A stretch of DNA of 64,000 bases from Ornithinimicrobium sediminis (GTDB lineage: Bacteria; Actinomycetota; Actinomycetes; Actinomycetales; Dermatophilaceae). The first letter of the stretch is position 1; the number at the start of each line of letters is the position of its first letter. The notes beneath the pieces are model-generated. The model did no database searches. It saw only the letters and a list, made by a program, of their open reading frames with translations, and was not told where the DNA came from. Below are positions 38,003 to 46,420 of this stretch, piece by piece. The DNA lies in NCBI RefSeq assembly GCF_021272345.1, contig NZ_JAJSDQ010000005.1:124001-188000 (forward strand). Direction: 5' to 3'. The translations under genes were made by a program, and so were the position numbers.

Positions 38003-39609
38003 CCGCCCCCGCACCACCCCCGCAGCTCGACCTGGACCCGCGCACGGTCCGCACGGCACGCGCCCTCGCCGAACGGCTCGGCCGTCCCGTCGTCGACATC
38101 GCGCGCACGCACACCACGGTCTCCGTGGAACGGGCCACCCTGCGCCTCGCGGGGCTCAGCGGCGGTGACCACGAGCGGGTGCCGTGGGTCAACCACCTCG
38201 TCGACGAGGTGCGCGCCCAGGTGGGGCTCGAGCACGGGGTCACCACGCCGGTCTGGGACGCCCTGCGCCGCGGCGAGGCGCCCGACCTGCTGACGCTGGC
38301 CCAGAAGGCGTCGGCGGCCGCGGTGAGCTTCCGCCTCCCCGAAGGCGGGGACCGCACCCGGGCCCGTCGGGCGGCCTCCGCGGCCGTGCGGCCCGGTCTG
38401 CGCCGCATCGACCGGCAGCGCGCTGCACGCGAGCGTCTCGTCGCCCGCCACGGCGACCCCGAGCAGCGACCGTGGATCTACCTCATCGTCGCCACCGGTG
38501 ACATCTACGAGGACATCCCTCAGGCCCAGGCGGCGGCGCGCGACGGCGCGGACGTCATCGCGGTGATCCGCAGCACCGGCCAGTCGCTGCTCGACTACGT
38601 GCCCGAGGGCGCCACCCGGGAGGGCTTCGCCGGCACCTACGCGACGCAGGAGAACTTCCGGCTGATGCGGGCCGCCCTGGACGAGGTCTCCAAGGAGCTC
38701 GGGCGCTACATCCGGCTGACCAACTACGCCTCCGGATTGTGCATGCCCGAGATCGCCGCCCTGGCGGGGCTCGAACGGCTCGACATGATGCTCAACGACT
38801 CGATGTACGGCATCCTCTTCCGCGACATCAACCCCATCCGCACCTTCGTCGACCAGCGGTTCTCCCGCCAGGTGCACGCACGCGCGGGCATCGTCATCAA
38901 CACCGGCGAGGACAACTACCTCACCACCGCCGACGCGGTGGAGGCGGCGCACACCGTCACCGTCTCCCAGCTGATGAACGAGTACTTCGCCAAGGAGGCG
39001 GGCCTGGAGGACTGGCAGCTGGGCCTGGGCCACGCGTTCGAGATCAACCCCGCGGTCCCGGACTCGTTCCGCATGGAGCTCGCCCACGCGCTGCTGGCCC
39101 GCCAGCTCTTCCCCGACGCGCCGCTGAAGTGGATGCCCCCCACCAAGCACATGACCGGCGACATCTTCCAGGGCTACCTGCTCGACGGCTTCTTCAACCT
39201 GGCCGGTGCCATGACGGGGCAGTCGATCCTGCTGGTCGGCATGATGACCGAGGCCGTGGTCACGCCCTTCCTGTCCGACCGTGGCCTGGCGTTGCAGAAC
39301 GTGCGCTACGTGCTCAACGCCGCCGGGGGCCTGACCGAGGACTTCCGCCCACCACCGGACGGGTTCGTCCAGCGGCGGGCACGCCAGGTGCTCGCCGAGT
39401 CGGTCGACCTGCTCGAGCAGATCACCTCCGAGCCGGAGCGGGCGGGCTCCGCCCCGCTGCTCGAGGCCATCGCCGACGGCACGTTCGGGCACATGAAGCG
39501 CCCCGCCGACCAGGGCAAGGGCCTGGAGGGCGTCGCCGTGAAGGCCGAGGCCTACGACAACCCCGCCATCACGCTGATGGAGGCCGACGGCTGGGGAGGC
39601 AGCGCATGA
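37999..39609 (+). CDS. kamD: Lysine 5,6-aminomutase alpha subunit
   Basis: 536 residues. With KamE it moves the terminal amino group of D-lysine or L-beta-lysine from carbon 6 to 5, using adenosylcobalamin and PLP. Conserved blocks include WIYLIVATGDIYEDIPQAQAA, VIRSTGQSLLDYVPEG, MNEYFAKEAGLEDWQLGLGHA and WMPPTKHMTGDIFQGY. GTG start overlapping the amidohydrolase stop, with AAGGAG 7 nt upstream; the longer open frame upstream is out-of-frame overlap. Slightly longer than clostridial KamD. Coupled to kamE (ATGA). Confidence 0.93.
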   Translation: MTAPAPPPQLDLDPRTVRTARALAERLGRPVVDIARTHTTVSVERATLRLAGLSGGDHERVPWVNHLVDEVRAQVGLEHGVTTPVWDALRRGEAPDLLTLAQKASAAAVSFRLPEGGDRTRARRAASAAVRPGLRRIDRQRAARERLVARHGDPEQRPWIYLIVATGDIYEDIPQAQAAARDGADVIAVIRSTGQSLLDYVPEGATREGFAGTYATQENFRLMRAALDEVSKELGRYIRLTNYASGLCMPEIAALAGLERLDMMLNDSMYGILFRDINPIRTFVDQRFSRQVHARAGIVINTGEDNYLTTADAVEAAHTVTVSQLMNEYFAKEAGLEDWQLGLGHAFEINPAVPDSFRMELAHALLARQLFPDAPLKWMPPTKHMTGDIFQGYLLDGFFNLAGAMTGQSILLVGMMTEAVVTPFLSDRGLALQNVRYVLNAAGGLTEDFRPPPDGFVQRRARQVLAESVDLLEQITSEPERAGSAPLLEAIADGTFGHMKRPADQGKGLEGVAVKAEAYDNPAITLMEADGWGGSA

Positions 39610-40367
39610 GCCAGGTCGTCCGGCCCTACGGGGACACGACCGGCGACGGCATGGTGCAGATGTCGTTCACCCTGCCGGTGCCGCACGACAAGCGGGCCGA
39701 GGGCGCCGCCCTGCAGCTGGCAGCCAAGATGGGGCTTGCACCCGCGATGCTCGTCCACGCTGCGGCCATGGGGGAGGGGCACACCTTCTTCGTGGTCTAC
39801 GGCAGCGCGACCCACCTGGTGGACATGTCGGCCGTGGAGGTGGTCGAGCGCGACTACCCCCTGCTGTCGCCCAAGGACGTCAACGCCGCCGTCAAGAGGT
39901 CGCTGCGCCGCCCGCTCGTGGTCGTCGGCGCCTGCATCGGCACCGACGCCCACACCGTCGGGATCGACGCGATCCTCAACATCAAGGGGTTCGCGGGCGA
40001 GAAGGGGCTGGAGTACTACTCCGAGATCCAGGTCGTGAACCTCGGGGCCCAGGTGCTGGTGCCCGACCTCGTCGAGCGGGCCCGGGAGGCCCGTGCCGAC
40101 GCCGTCCTGGTGAGCCAGGTCGTGACGCAGCGTGACGCGCACATCCACAACACCATGCAGATGTCGGCGGCCTTCCGTGAGGCCTACCCAGCAGGCGAGG
40201 TGCCCCTGCTCGTGGTGGGCGGTCCCCGCTTCGACGAGGGCGCTGCCGCCGAGCTCGGCGTCGACCGGGTCTTCGGCCGGGGCACGACCCCCTCGGAGGT
40301 GGCCTCCTACCTGGTGCACGCGCTGGGCGTCCGCCACCCGCGAGAACCCAAGAAGAGGACGACATGA
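39606..40367 (+). CDS. kamE: Lysine 5,6-aminomutase beta subunit (cobalamin-binding)
   Basis: 253 residues. The N-terminal OAM dimerisation domain (GDGMVQMSFTLPVPHDKRAEGAA) is followed by a Rossmann B12 domain with the base-off motif D114-A-H116-T-V-G119, His116 being the cobalt ligand. The PLP-binding lysine of the family is likely in ILNIKGFAGEKGLEYY. It is coupled at both ends with kamD and kal. Confidence 0.93.
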   Translation: MSQVVRPYGDTTGDGMVQMSFTLPVPHDKRAEGAALQLAAKMGLAPAMLVHAAAMGEGHTFFVVYGSATHLVDMSAVEVVERDYPLLSPKDVNAAVKRSLRRPLVVVGACIGTDAHTVGIDAILNIKGFAGEKGLEYYSEIQVVNLGAQVLVPDLVERAREARADAVLVSQVVTQRDAHIHNTMQMSAAFREAYPAGEVPLLVVGGPRFDEGAAAELGVDRVFGRGTTPSEVASYLVHALGVRHPREPKKRTT

Positions 40368-40762
40368 CCGAACCGCAGCGACCCGCCTCCGTCGGCATGG
40401 CCCTGGTCCACCGGCGCTACGTGCCGTACGCGCACGCGCACTATGCCGGCAACCTCGTCGACGGCGCCTACAGCCTGGCCCTGTTCGGGGACGTCGCCAC
40501 GGAGCTGTGCATCCGCACCGACGGCGACGAGGGCCTGTTCGCCTCCTACAGCGACGTGCAGTTCCGCGCGCCCGTCCGGGCCGGGGACTGTGTGGAGGTC
40601 AGTGCCACGCTCGTGCGGGTGGGCCGACGCAGCCGGGAGATGGACTTCGCCGTGCGGGTCACGGCACGTGGTGCCGTCGGCCGGGGGGAGTCGGCCGCCG
40701 ACCCGGTCGAGCCGGCTCTCGTGGCGACCACAGCGCGCGGCGTCGTGGTGGTGCCTGGCTGA
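40364..40762 (+). CDS. kal: 3-aminobutyryl-CoA ammonia-lyase
   Basis: 132 residues, hotdog fold like thioesterases. In lysine fermentation Kal removes ammonia from L-3-aminobutyryl-CoA to give crotonyl-CoA. The sequence VHRRYVPYAHAHYAGNLVDGAYSLALFGDVATEL is characteristic, and DVQFRAPVRAGDCVEV is the usual hotdog strand. A plain thioesterase is possible from fold alone; the operon position decides for Kal. The operon ends here. The 5-amino-3-oxohexanoate cleavage gene kce, which should supply its substrate, is not in the window. Confidence 0.85.
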   Translation: MTEPQRPASVGMALVHRRYVPYAHAHYAGNLVDGAYSLALFGDVATELCIRTDGDEGLFASYSDVQFRAPVRAGDCVEVSATLVRVGRRSREMDFAVRVTARGAVGRGESAADPVEPALVATTARGVVVVPG

Positions 40763-40776
40763 CCTGAGGCTCAGGT
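40762..40776. terminator. Short palindrome at converging kal and DUF2254 ends
   Basis: ACCTGAG-G-CTCAGGT spans the gap between the two converging stop codons. The stem is short and there is no T-tract, so it is at best a weak bidirectional terminator. Confidence 0.3.
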
Positions 40777-42063
40777 CTCGCCCGGTGCCGTGGCGATCCG
40801 CCCGACCCACGTGCGCTTGCGCTCGATGACGGGACGGTGCGCGTCGGTGGCGACAGTGGCGAGCTGGGTCAGCATGTCGTCCAACCGCCGGGGCACCTGG
40901 ATGCTGGAGGCGCCCCAGTGGGCGATCTCGTCGACGCAGAGGTCGAGGTACTCACCGAAGGTCCACTCCGTCGTGACGACCCGGGGCGCTCCGTCGTCGT
41001 CGTGCAGCACCGGGGACAGGTCGTCGACGGCGGCAATGCGGACCAGCAGGGAGTGCAGCTCGTCGACCACCTGCCCGGCCGTCGTCGGGTCGTTGACCCC
41101 CGGTGAGAGGGCCCGCTCCCCGATGTCGACCAGCTGACGCAGACCGAAGCTGACGTCCTGCTCCATGGTGCGGCGCCACCCCACGACCACGTGGCGCCGC
41201 ACCTGGGTCGTCCAGTCGACCTCGGCGTGCCCCGACCCACCGTGGACGACAGCCAGCGGGCTGTCCTGCACGAGGTAGGTCCCCAGGGGGTGCAGCACGG
41301 AGACCCGCACGTCGTGCCGGTGTGCGAGCCGGCACAGGCCGGCGGCGTCGACGAGGTTGAGGTAGCCCGCCTGCTCGGTGGTGACCACGACCGCCGACCC
41401 CAGGTCCGGTAGCGACGCTGAGCCGGTCTCGGTCACCGTGGTCCGGCCGTGGGTGCTGCGCTCCAGCAGGCTGCGGGTGTCGTCGCCGACCTCGTCGATG
41501 ATCGTGTCCACGGAGATCGCCTGTGTGATGTGGTGGATGAAGGCCAGGAACATGCCCACCGACGCCAGCACCATGAGGAACGCCACGGTGACGGCGAGCT
41601 GAGGGACCCCGCCGCTGCCCGTCGCCTCCGTGCCCTCGACCGACCTCATCACCGTCAGGGCGTAGACGAAGGAGGCCGTGAACACCCCCAGGGTCATCTG
41701 CGGGGTGCGCTGGTCGAGGAAGGTGCGCAGCACACGGGGTGAGAACTGGCTGCTGGCCAGCTGCAGCACCACGATCGTGATGGAGAAGACGAGCCCCGTC
41801 ACCGAGATCATCGCGCCGGCGATCGAGGACAGGAACGTGCGTGCCCCGTCCGGACCCGCCTGGAAGAGGAAGGGGATCTGCTCGGCCAGCTGCTCGTCGA
41901 CCTCCGGCAGCAGCACACCCGCGACGAAGGCGCCTACACACCACAGGGCAGGGACGACCCAGAACGGCGAGAAGGCCCGCCTCAGGATCCGGACGAGGGC
42001 GCTGCCGTGACGCGGTGGTGGTGGTGTCGGTGCGGGCGCCGGGTGCACGCGGGGTGTCGTCAA
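40771..42063 (-). CDS. DUF2254 family membrane protein
   Basis: 430 residues. Four transmembrane helices lie in the first 180 residues (FWVVPALWCVGAFVAGVLL, SSIAGAMISVTGLVFSITIVVL, TLGVFTASFVYALTV, and a fourth ending in MFLAFIHHITQAI). A large soluble domain follows (SLPDLGSAVVVTTEQAGYLNLVD ... ALSPGVNDPTTA). The function of DUF2254 is unknown. I set a TTG start at 42063 because GGAAGGAC lies about 7 nt upstream; a GTG at 42099 would add 12 residues. It converges on kal. Confidence 0.8.
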   Translation of the reverse strand: MTTPRVHPAPAPTPPPPRHGSALVRILRRAFSPFWVVPALWCVGAFVAGVLLPEVDEQLAEQIPFLFQAGPDGARTFLSSIAGAMISVTGLVFSITIVVLQLASSQFSPRVLRTFLDQRTPQMTLGVFTASFVYALTVMRSVEGTEATGSGGVPQLAVTVAFLMVLASVGMFLAFIHHITQAISVDTIIDEVGDDTRSLLERSTHGRTTVTETGSASLPDLGSAVVVTTEQAGYLNLVDAAGLCRLAHRHDVRVSVLHPLGTYLVQDSPLAVVHGGSGHAEVDWTTQVRRHVVVGWRRTMEQDVSFGLRQLVDIGERALSPGVNDPTTAGQVVDELHSLLVRIAAVDDLSPVLHDDDGAPRVVTTEWTFGEYLDLCVDEIAHWGASSIQVPRRLDDMLTQLATVATDAHRPVIERKRTWVGRIATAPGET

Positions 42064-42450
42064 CGTCGGTCCTTCCGATGGGCGCGGGCGGTATGACACT
42101 ACTCACCAGAAGGGGGCCGGCGCGTCGCCCGCGACACGCCGGACGCCGACTGCGACACAACCTGACGGGAACCCGCCACGTTGTGCCCACTGACCTGGGA
42201 AATCGCTATCTCAGCAGGTCACGCTCCTATTGACATCTCTCTCCCGGGCACTAAATTACCGGTAGGTCCGGTGCCGGCGTCCCCTGTCGGGCAGCCCCCG
42301 CAGGGGAGCACACTGAGGGTGGTGCACACGGACACGTCGCGGCCCGAGCGCTCAGTAGACAACGGGATCGTGTCGGCCTCCTGCCGACCCGGACCGGCCC
42401 CAACGGCGCTCGGGCTGCGCCTGCGTGCGGTGCCTCCCACACGCGTCACC
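42064..42450. other. Gene-free stretch between DUF2254 and lnt
   Basis: About 390 bp with no supportable gene. Its A/T-richest part, 42190-42265, stands out from the surroundings and holds the promoter listed at 42230. An open frame in phase with lnt runs through it from 42181 but has no homology-like features and low coding character, so I treat it as untranslated. Confidence 0.5.
42230..42257 (+). promoter_or_regulatory. Sigma-70-type promoter (TTGACA-16-TAAATT)
   Basis: A perfect -35 hexamer TTGACA at 42230-42235 is followed after 16 bp by TAAATT at 42252-42257 (4 of 6 to the -10 consensus). This is the best housekeeping promoter match in the window. It would give lnt an untranslated leader of about 200 nt, unlike the leaderless box next to lnt. 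Confidence 0.55.
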
Positions 42451-42456
42451 TACAGT
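42451..42456 (+). promoter_or_regulatory. Leaderless -10 box (TACAGT) before lnt
   Basis: TACAGT ends 6 nt before the lnt GTG at 42463. No Shine-Dalgarno sequence precedes this GTG, which supports leaderless initiation and this start. Confidence 0.5.
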
Positions 42457-42462
42457 GTCGGC

Positions 42463-43974
42463 GTGCTGGCCCGCCTCCTGACCTCCGCCCTGTCCGGGCT
42501 GTCGTTGTGGCTGGCGTTCCCCGGCTACGACCTGTGGCCCCTCGCGATCGCGGGCGCCGGCGGCCTGGCGCTCGCGCTGTGCGGTGTCAGCGCGCGCCGG
42601 GGCCTGCTCATCGGGCTGGTCGGCGGACTCGCCTTCTTCGTGCCGCTGCTCTCCTGGTCCGGCATCTACGTCGGAGCCCTGCCGTGGCTCTCCCTGGCGA
42701 CGCTGTCGGCGCTGTACGTCGCCGCCTTCGGCGCCGTGACGGCATACCTGCAGGGTGGCCCCGACGCGCGGGTGAGACCGGTGGCCGTCGCGGTGGCCTG
42801 GACGGTGGCCGAGCTCGCCCGGGCCACCACCCCGTTCGGCGGCTTCCCCTGGGGGCGCCTGGGCTTCAGCCAGGCCGACTCGCCGGTGCTGGGCCTGGCC
42901 CGGTGGCTCGGCGTCCCCGGCGTGGGCTTCACCGTCGTCCTGACCGGGGCGCTGCTGGCCCTGGCCGGGCAGGTGCTCGTCCGCGACCGCGACCTGCTGC
43001 GCGCCGCGCTGTATGCCGTGCTCGGCGTGGTCCTCGTGCTCTCCCCGCTCCTGGTCCCGCGGCCCGTGGACGGAGAGCCCGTGCAGGTCCTCGGCATCCA
43101 GGGCAACGTGCCCGAGGTCCGGCTGGACTTCAACGCCCAGCGCCGGGCGGTGCTGGACAACCATGCCGGCACGACGCTGGAGGCCGTCGAGCGCATCGAG
43201 GCGGGGGAGCTGCCGGCACCGGACCTGGTGGTGTGGCCCGAGAACGCCTCCGACATCGACCCGCTGCGCAACGCCGACGCCGCGACGATCATCGACGACA
43301 CGGTGGCCCGGGTCGACGCGCCCGTGGTGGTCGGTGCCGTCCTGCGCGAGCCCGGGGACAGCCTGTCGAACGTGAGCATGCTCTACCTGCCGGGGGAGGG
43401 GCCGGTGCAGCGCTACACCAAGCTGCGTCCCGTGCCCTTCGGTGAGTACATCCCCTACCGCAGCTTCTTCCGGTCGATCACCGAGACCGTGGACCTGGTC
43501 CCCCGTGACTTCGTCGCGGGGACCGAGGTCGGGGTGCTGCAGGTGCCCACCGACTCCGGTGACCTGCCCCTGGGGGTGGCGATCTGCTTCGAGGTGGTCA
43601 TCGACGACGTCATGCGCGACACGGTGCTGGCCGGGGCCGAGGTGGTCGCCGTGCCGACCAACAACGCCACCTTCGGCTTCACCGACGAGTCCGTGCAGCA
43701 GCTGGCAGCCTCGCGGGTCAAGGCCGTGGAGCTGGGCAGGCCGGTCGTGCACATCAGCACGGTCGGGGTCAGCGGGCTGGTGGCACCGGACGGCTCGGTG
43801 AGCCAGCAGACCGAGCTGTTCACCCAGGCCATCATCAGCGGCGAGGTCAGCCGGCGCACCGAGATCACCCCTGCGGTGCGGCTCGGCGCCTGGCCCGAAT
43901 TCGCGGCCGCCGCTGCGCTGGGCCTCCTCGTGGCCCTCACCGGCGTGCACCGACGACGGGAGGCGCACCGATGA
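42463..43974 (+). CDS. lnt: Apolipoprotein N-acyltransferase Lnt
   Basis: 503 residues. Lnt adds the third acyl chain to the N-terminal cysteine of lipoproteins in the membrane. Several N-terminal transmembrane helices (to about residue 200) precede a nitrilase-like domain with the catalytic triad Glu260 (VVWPENASD), Lys320 (RYTKLRPVPFGEY) and Cys375 (AICFEV). A last helix is near the C-terminus. It is coupled to ppm1 (ATGA). In mycobacteria the two are fused in one polypeptide; here they are separate but overlapping genes. Confidence 0.92.
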   Translation: MLARLLTSALSGLSLWLAFPGYDLWPLAIAGAGGLALALCGVSARRGLLIGLVGGLAFFVPLLSWSGIYVGALPWLSLATLSALYVAAFGAVTAYLQGGPDARVRPVAVAVAWTVAELARATTPFGGFPWGRLGFSQADSPVLGLARWLGVPGVGFTVVLTGALLALAGQVLVRDRDLLRAALYAVLGVVLVLSPLLVPRPVDGEPVQVLGIQGNVPEVRLDFNAQRRAVLDNHAGTTLEAVERIEAGELPAPDLVVWPENASDIDPLRNADAATIIDDTVARVDAPVVVGAVLREPGDSLSNVSMLYLPGEGPVQRYTKLRPVPFGEYIPYRSFFRSITETVDLVPRDFVAGTEVGVLQVPTDSGDLPLGVAICFEVVIDDVMRDTVLAGAEVVAVPTNNATFGFTDESVQQLAASRVKAVELGRPVVHISTVGVSGLVAPDGSVSQQTELFTQAIISGEVSRRTEITPAVRLGAWPEFAAAAALGLLVALTGVHRRREAHR

Positions 43975-44756
43975 GCCACCTGGACAGGCCGGCGCTGGGG
44001 CGGGTCTGTGCGCTCCTGCCGACCTACAACGAGCGGGAGAGCCTGCCGCTGGTCGTGAGCCGGCTGCGCGTCAGCGTCCCGGACGTCGACGTGCTGGTGC
44101 TGGACGACAGCTCCCCGGACGGCACGGGCGTGCTGGCGGACACGCTGGCAGCGGCCGACCCGGCGGTGCACGTGCTGCACCGCCCGTCCAAGGAGGGGCT
44201 GGGGCCGGCCTACCTGGCCGGGTTCGCGTGGGCGCGGGAGCGCGGCTACGACGCGGTCGTGGAGATCGACGCCGACGGCTCCCACCAGCCCGAGCAGCTC
44301 CCGGCCCTGCTGGAGGCCGCTGCCCGGGCGGACGTCGTGATCGGCTCGCGCTGGGTCACCGGGGGAGCGGTGCGCAACTGGCCCCGCCACCGCCGGGCCC
44401 TGAGCCGGGGCGGCAACCTCTACGCCCGGGTCGCGCTGGGCATCCCGGTGCGCGACGCGACCGCAGGCTTCCGGGTCTACCGCAGCGACGCCCTGGACAC
44501 GATGGACCTGCACCAGGTGGCCTCCCAGGGCTACTGCTTCCAGGTCGACCTCACGCTGCGCGCCCTGGACCGCGGGCTGAGCGTGGTGGAGGTCCCGATC
44601 GAGTTCGTCGAGCGTGAGGTGGGCGCGTCCAAGATGGGTGGGGAGATCGTGCGTGAGGCGCTGGCACGCGTGACACTCTGGGGGGTGCAGCGGCGGGCAC
44701 GACAGCTCCGCACCGCATGGTCGAAGGAGGACACATGGCACCGGCCGGCCGGCTAG
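43971..44756 (+). CDS. ppm1: Polyprenol monophosphomannose synthase (GT2)
   Basis: 261 residues. The enzyme transfers mannose from GDP-mannose to polyprenyl phosphate, the donor for lipoglycans and protein mannosylation. GT2 signatures are LLPTYNERESLPLVV, VLDDSSPDGT, EIDADGSHQPEQ (the metal-binding DxD) and DATAGFRVYR. No transmembrane anchor is present, as expected for the Dpm1 type without a GtrA domain. It is coupled to lnt, and its last 22 nt overlap fxsA. Confidence 0.9.
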   Translation: MSHLDRPALGRVCALLPTYNERESLPLVVSRLRVSVPDVDVLVLDDSSPDGTGVLADTLAAADPAVHVLHRPSKEGLGPAYLAGFAWARERGYDAVVEIDADGSHQPEQLPALLEAAARADVVIGSRWVTGGAVRNWPRHRRALSRGGNLYARVALGIPVRDATAGFRVYRSDALDTMDLHQVASQGYCFQVDLTLRALDRGLSVVEVPIEFVEREVGASKMGGEIVREALARVTLWGVQRRARQLRTAWSKEDTWHRPAG

Positions 44757-45391
44757 AGGGTCCGCCCGACAGGGGCCAGGACGACGCAGGCCGCGGGGGA
44801 GGCGCATCGGGCCACGCCTCGTCCGGGCCTGGCGGGGGGCGGCGCCGACGACGGGCCCACCCCGGGACGTCCGGGAGCACGCGGTCGCGGCGGGCGCCCC
44901 GACGTCTGAGGTGGTTCCTGGCAGCACTGCTCCTGGTGCCGCTGGTGGAGATCACCGTGATGATCGCGGTCGGTCAGCAGATCGGCCCGTGGTGGACCTT
45001 CGGGGCGCTGGTCCTGCTCTCGTTCCTCGGTGCGGTCCTGGTGCGCCATCAGGGGGTCCGCACCTGGCGCAGGCTGCAGACCGCGGTGCGCCAGGGCCAG
45101 GAGCCCCGCCGCGAGCTCACCGACGCCGGGCTCGTGCTGGTCGGGGGTGTGCTGCTCGTGACGCCGGGCTTCGTCACCGGGGCGGTCGGGCTGTTCCTGC
45201 TGCTGCCCTTCACCCGTCCGCTGACCCGGGTCTGGGTGGAGCGGCTGCTGGCCTCACGGCTGATGGTGGTGGGCTCCTACGAGTCCTGGTCGGTCCGCGG
45301 GGGCCGGCCCCCTGGTGGAGCGGACGTCATCGAGGGCGAGGTCGTGCACGACGACCGGGAGGACCCGCCGCGCGCCGGCACCACGCCCTGA
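44735..45391 (+). CDS. FxsA family membrane protein
   Basis: 218 residues. The N-terminal 65 residues are Gly-, Arg- and Ser-rich and likely disordered. The FxsA core follows: RWFLAALLLVPLVEITVMIAVGQQ, WWTFGALVLLSFLGAVLVRHQG and GLVLVGGVLLVTPGFVTGAVGLFLLLPFTR. FxsA in E. coli affects phage T7 exclusion; its general role is unknown. The ATG at 44735 has AAGGAGG 4 nt upstream and overlaps the end of ppm1. The long disordered head is unusual, as typical FxsA starts at the first helix. Confidence 0.82.
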   Translation: MAPAGRLEGPPDRGQDDAGRGGGASGHASSGPGGGRRRRRAHPGTSGSTRSRRAPRRLRWFLAALLLVPLVEITVMIAVGQQIGPWWTFGALVLLSFLGAVLVRHQGVRTWRRLQTAVRQGQEPRRELTDAGLVLVGGVLLVTPGFVTGAVGLFLLLPFTRPLTRVWVERLLASRLMVVGSYESWSVRGGRPPGGADVIEGEVVHDDREDPPRAGTTP

Positions 45392-45422
45392 GCAGGTGCC
45401 GCGCCGGGACCGGGCCACAGCG

Positions 45423-45461
45423 AGCGAGACCCCACCGGACCAGGTCCGGTGGGGTCTCGCT
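45423..45461. terminator. Strong hairpin between converging fxsA and rbpA
   Basis: AGCGAGACCCCACCGGAC pairs perfectly with its complement over 18 bp around the loop CAG. It ends the lnt-ppm1-fxsA operon on one strand and rbpA on the other. Confidence 0.85.
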
Positions 45462-45472
45462 GTCGTCGTGCG

Positions 45473-45832
45473 TCAGGCGCTGCGCCGGCGCGTCGGCTTC
45501 TCGCCACGCTTGGCGCGCAGCAGCGCCAGACGCTCCTCGAGCAGCTCCTCGAGCTCAGGGATGGAGCGGCGCTCCAGCAGCATGTCCCAGTGGGTGCGCT
45601 GGTGCTTGCCCGCCTTCACCTCGGGCTCGGGGCCGTCGTTGAGCTTGGCGTCCAGACCGCAGCGGCACTCCCACAGCGGCGGGACCTCCGCCTCGACGGA
45701 GAAGGGAAGCTCGCTGACGTGCCCCTCGGGGCAGGTGTAGCGGGTGATCCGGCGCTCACTGAAGGTGACGCCCTCATCGCTCTCGAAGGACAGCCAACTG
45801 AGGTTGGTGCCGCGCAGAGACCTCTCAGCCAT
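45473..45832 (-). CDS. rbpA: RNA polymerase-binding protein RbpA
   Basis: 119 residues. RbpA binds the principal sigma factor and stabilises open promoter complexes in Actinobacteria. The N-terminal MAERSLRGTNLSWLSFESDEGV, the core RYTCPEGHVSELPFSVEAEVPPLWECRCG (cysteines likely binding zinc as in Streptomyces RbpA) and the sigma-interacting C-terminus THWDMLLERRSIPELEELLEERL are all present. The ATG at 45832 has GGGGAG upstream; a frame 22 codons longer is not supported. TTGACC (45884-45889) and TACACC (45860-45865), 18 bp apart on the minus strand, are a candidate promoter. Confidence 0.93.
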   Translation of the reverse strand: MAERSLRGTNLSWLSFESDEGVTFSERRITRYTCPEGHVSELPFSVEAEVPPLWECRCGLDAKLNDGPEPEVKAGKHQRTHWDMLLERRSIPELEELLEERLALLRAKRGEKPTRRRSA

Positions 45833-46171
45833 ATGTAACTCCCCTCGTGTCCGTGACACGGTGTAGACGGGCGGAACTCGTTGGGTCAACGCACGCAACG
45901 AGTGGTGTGTTCCCGCGGGTGCGACCGGAGCGACATGTCACTGCAGGGACTCCGCGGGGCAGACGCATCACGATAGCGGGGTCCTGGGCGGAGGGCCACT
46001 CGGGACGGCCTCTGCACACGGGCACGGTGGCGGGACTCACACCGCGTCGCGGACCAGCCGCACTCCTGGCAGGACGCGCTGCGCTGCGTCGCCTACGGTG
46101 GAGTGGACAGACGTACGCAGCTCCGGCTCCGGCCGGGACGGCGTGCCCGCACAACGACAGGAGCGACTCGC
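45833..46171. other. Divergent intergenic region between rbpA and csbD
   Basis: Apart from the candidate rbpA promoter (45860-45889, minus strand), this 339-bp stretch holds no supportable gene and no clean palindrome. TACGGT at about 46095-46100 could be a -10 box for csbD, which has CAGGAG about 9 nt before its start. Confidence 0.45.
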
Positions 46172-46354
46172 ATGGGTATCGGCGACAAGATGGGCAACGC
46201 GGCGCAGGACGCCAAGGGCAAGGCCAAGGAGGCCGCCGGCGACGCCACCGACAACGAGCAGATGCAGGCCGAGGGCAAGGGCGAGCAGGTCGAGGCGAAG
46301 GGCCGCAAGGCCGGGGAGAACGTCAAGGACGGCGTCCGCGACATCACGCGCTGA
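46172..46354 (+). CDS. CsbD-like general stress protein
   Basis: 60 residues, Gly-, Ala-, Lys- and Glu-rich: MGIGDKMGNAAQDAKGKAKEAAGDATDNEQM. This is the CsbD pattern of repeated KGKAKEAAG. Members are induced by general stress; their molecular role is unknown. The ATG at 46172 has CAGGAG about 9 nt upstream; the open frame extends 23 arginine-rich codons further but without support. A hairpin follows the stop. Confidence 0.88.
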   Translation: MGIGDKMGNAAQDAKGKAKEAAGDATDNEQMQAEGKGEQVEAKGRKAGENVKDGVRDITR

Positions 46355-46365
46355 GGTCTGGGCCT

Positions 46366-46402
46366 GCGCAGGTCCGGCCTCCTGGCTGAGCCGGCCCTGC
46401 GC
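46366..46402. terminator. Hairpin after csbD
   Basis: GCGCAGG and CCGGC, split by one mismatch, pair with GCCGG and CCTGCGC around an 11-nt loop. It lies between the converging csbD and PerM-type genes. Confidence 0.6.
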
Positions 46403-46420
46403 GCTCGAGGCGCTCCGCCC

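Noticed and set aside
42181-42462. A 94-codon N-terminal extension of lnt
   Set aside because: It lacks a hydrophobic pattern expected for Lnt and contains a consensus promoter. The GTG at 42463 starts right before the first transmembrane helix and has a box 6 nt upstream.
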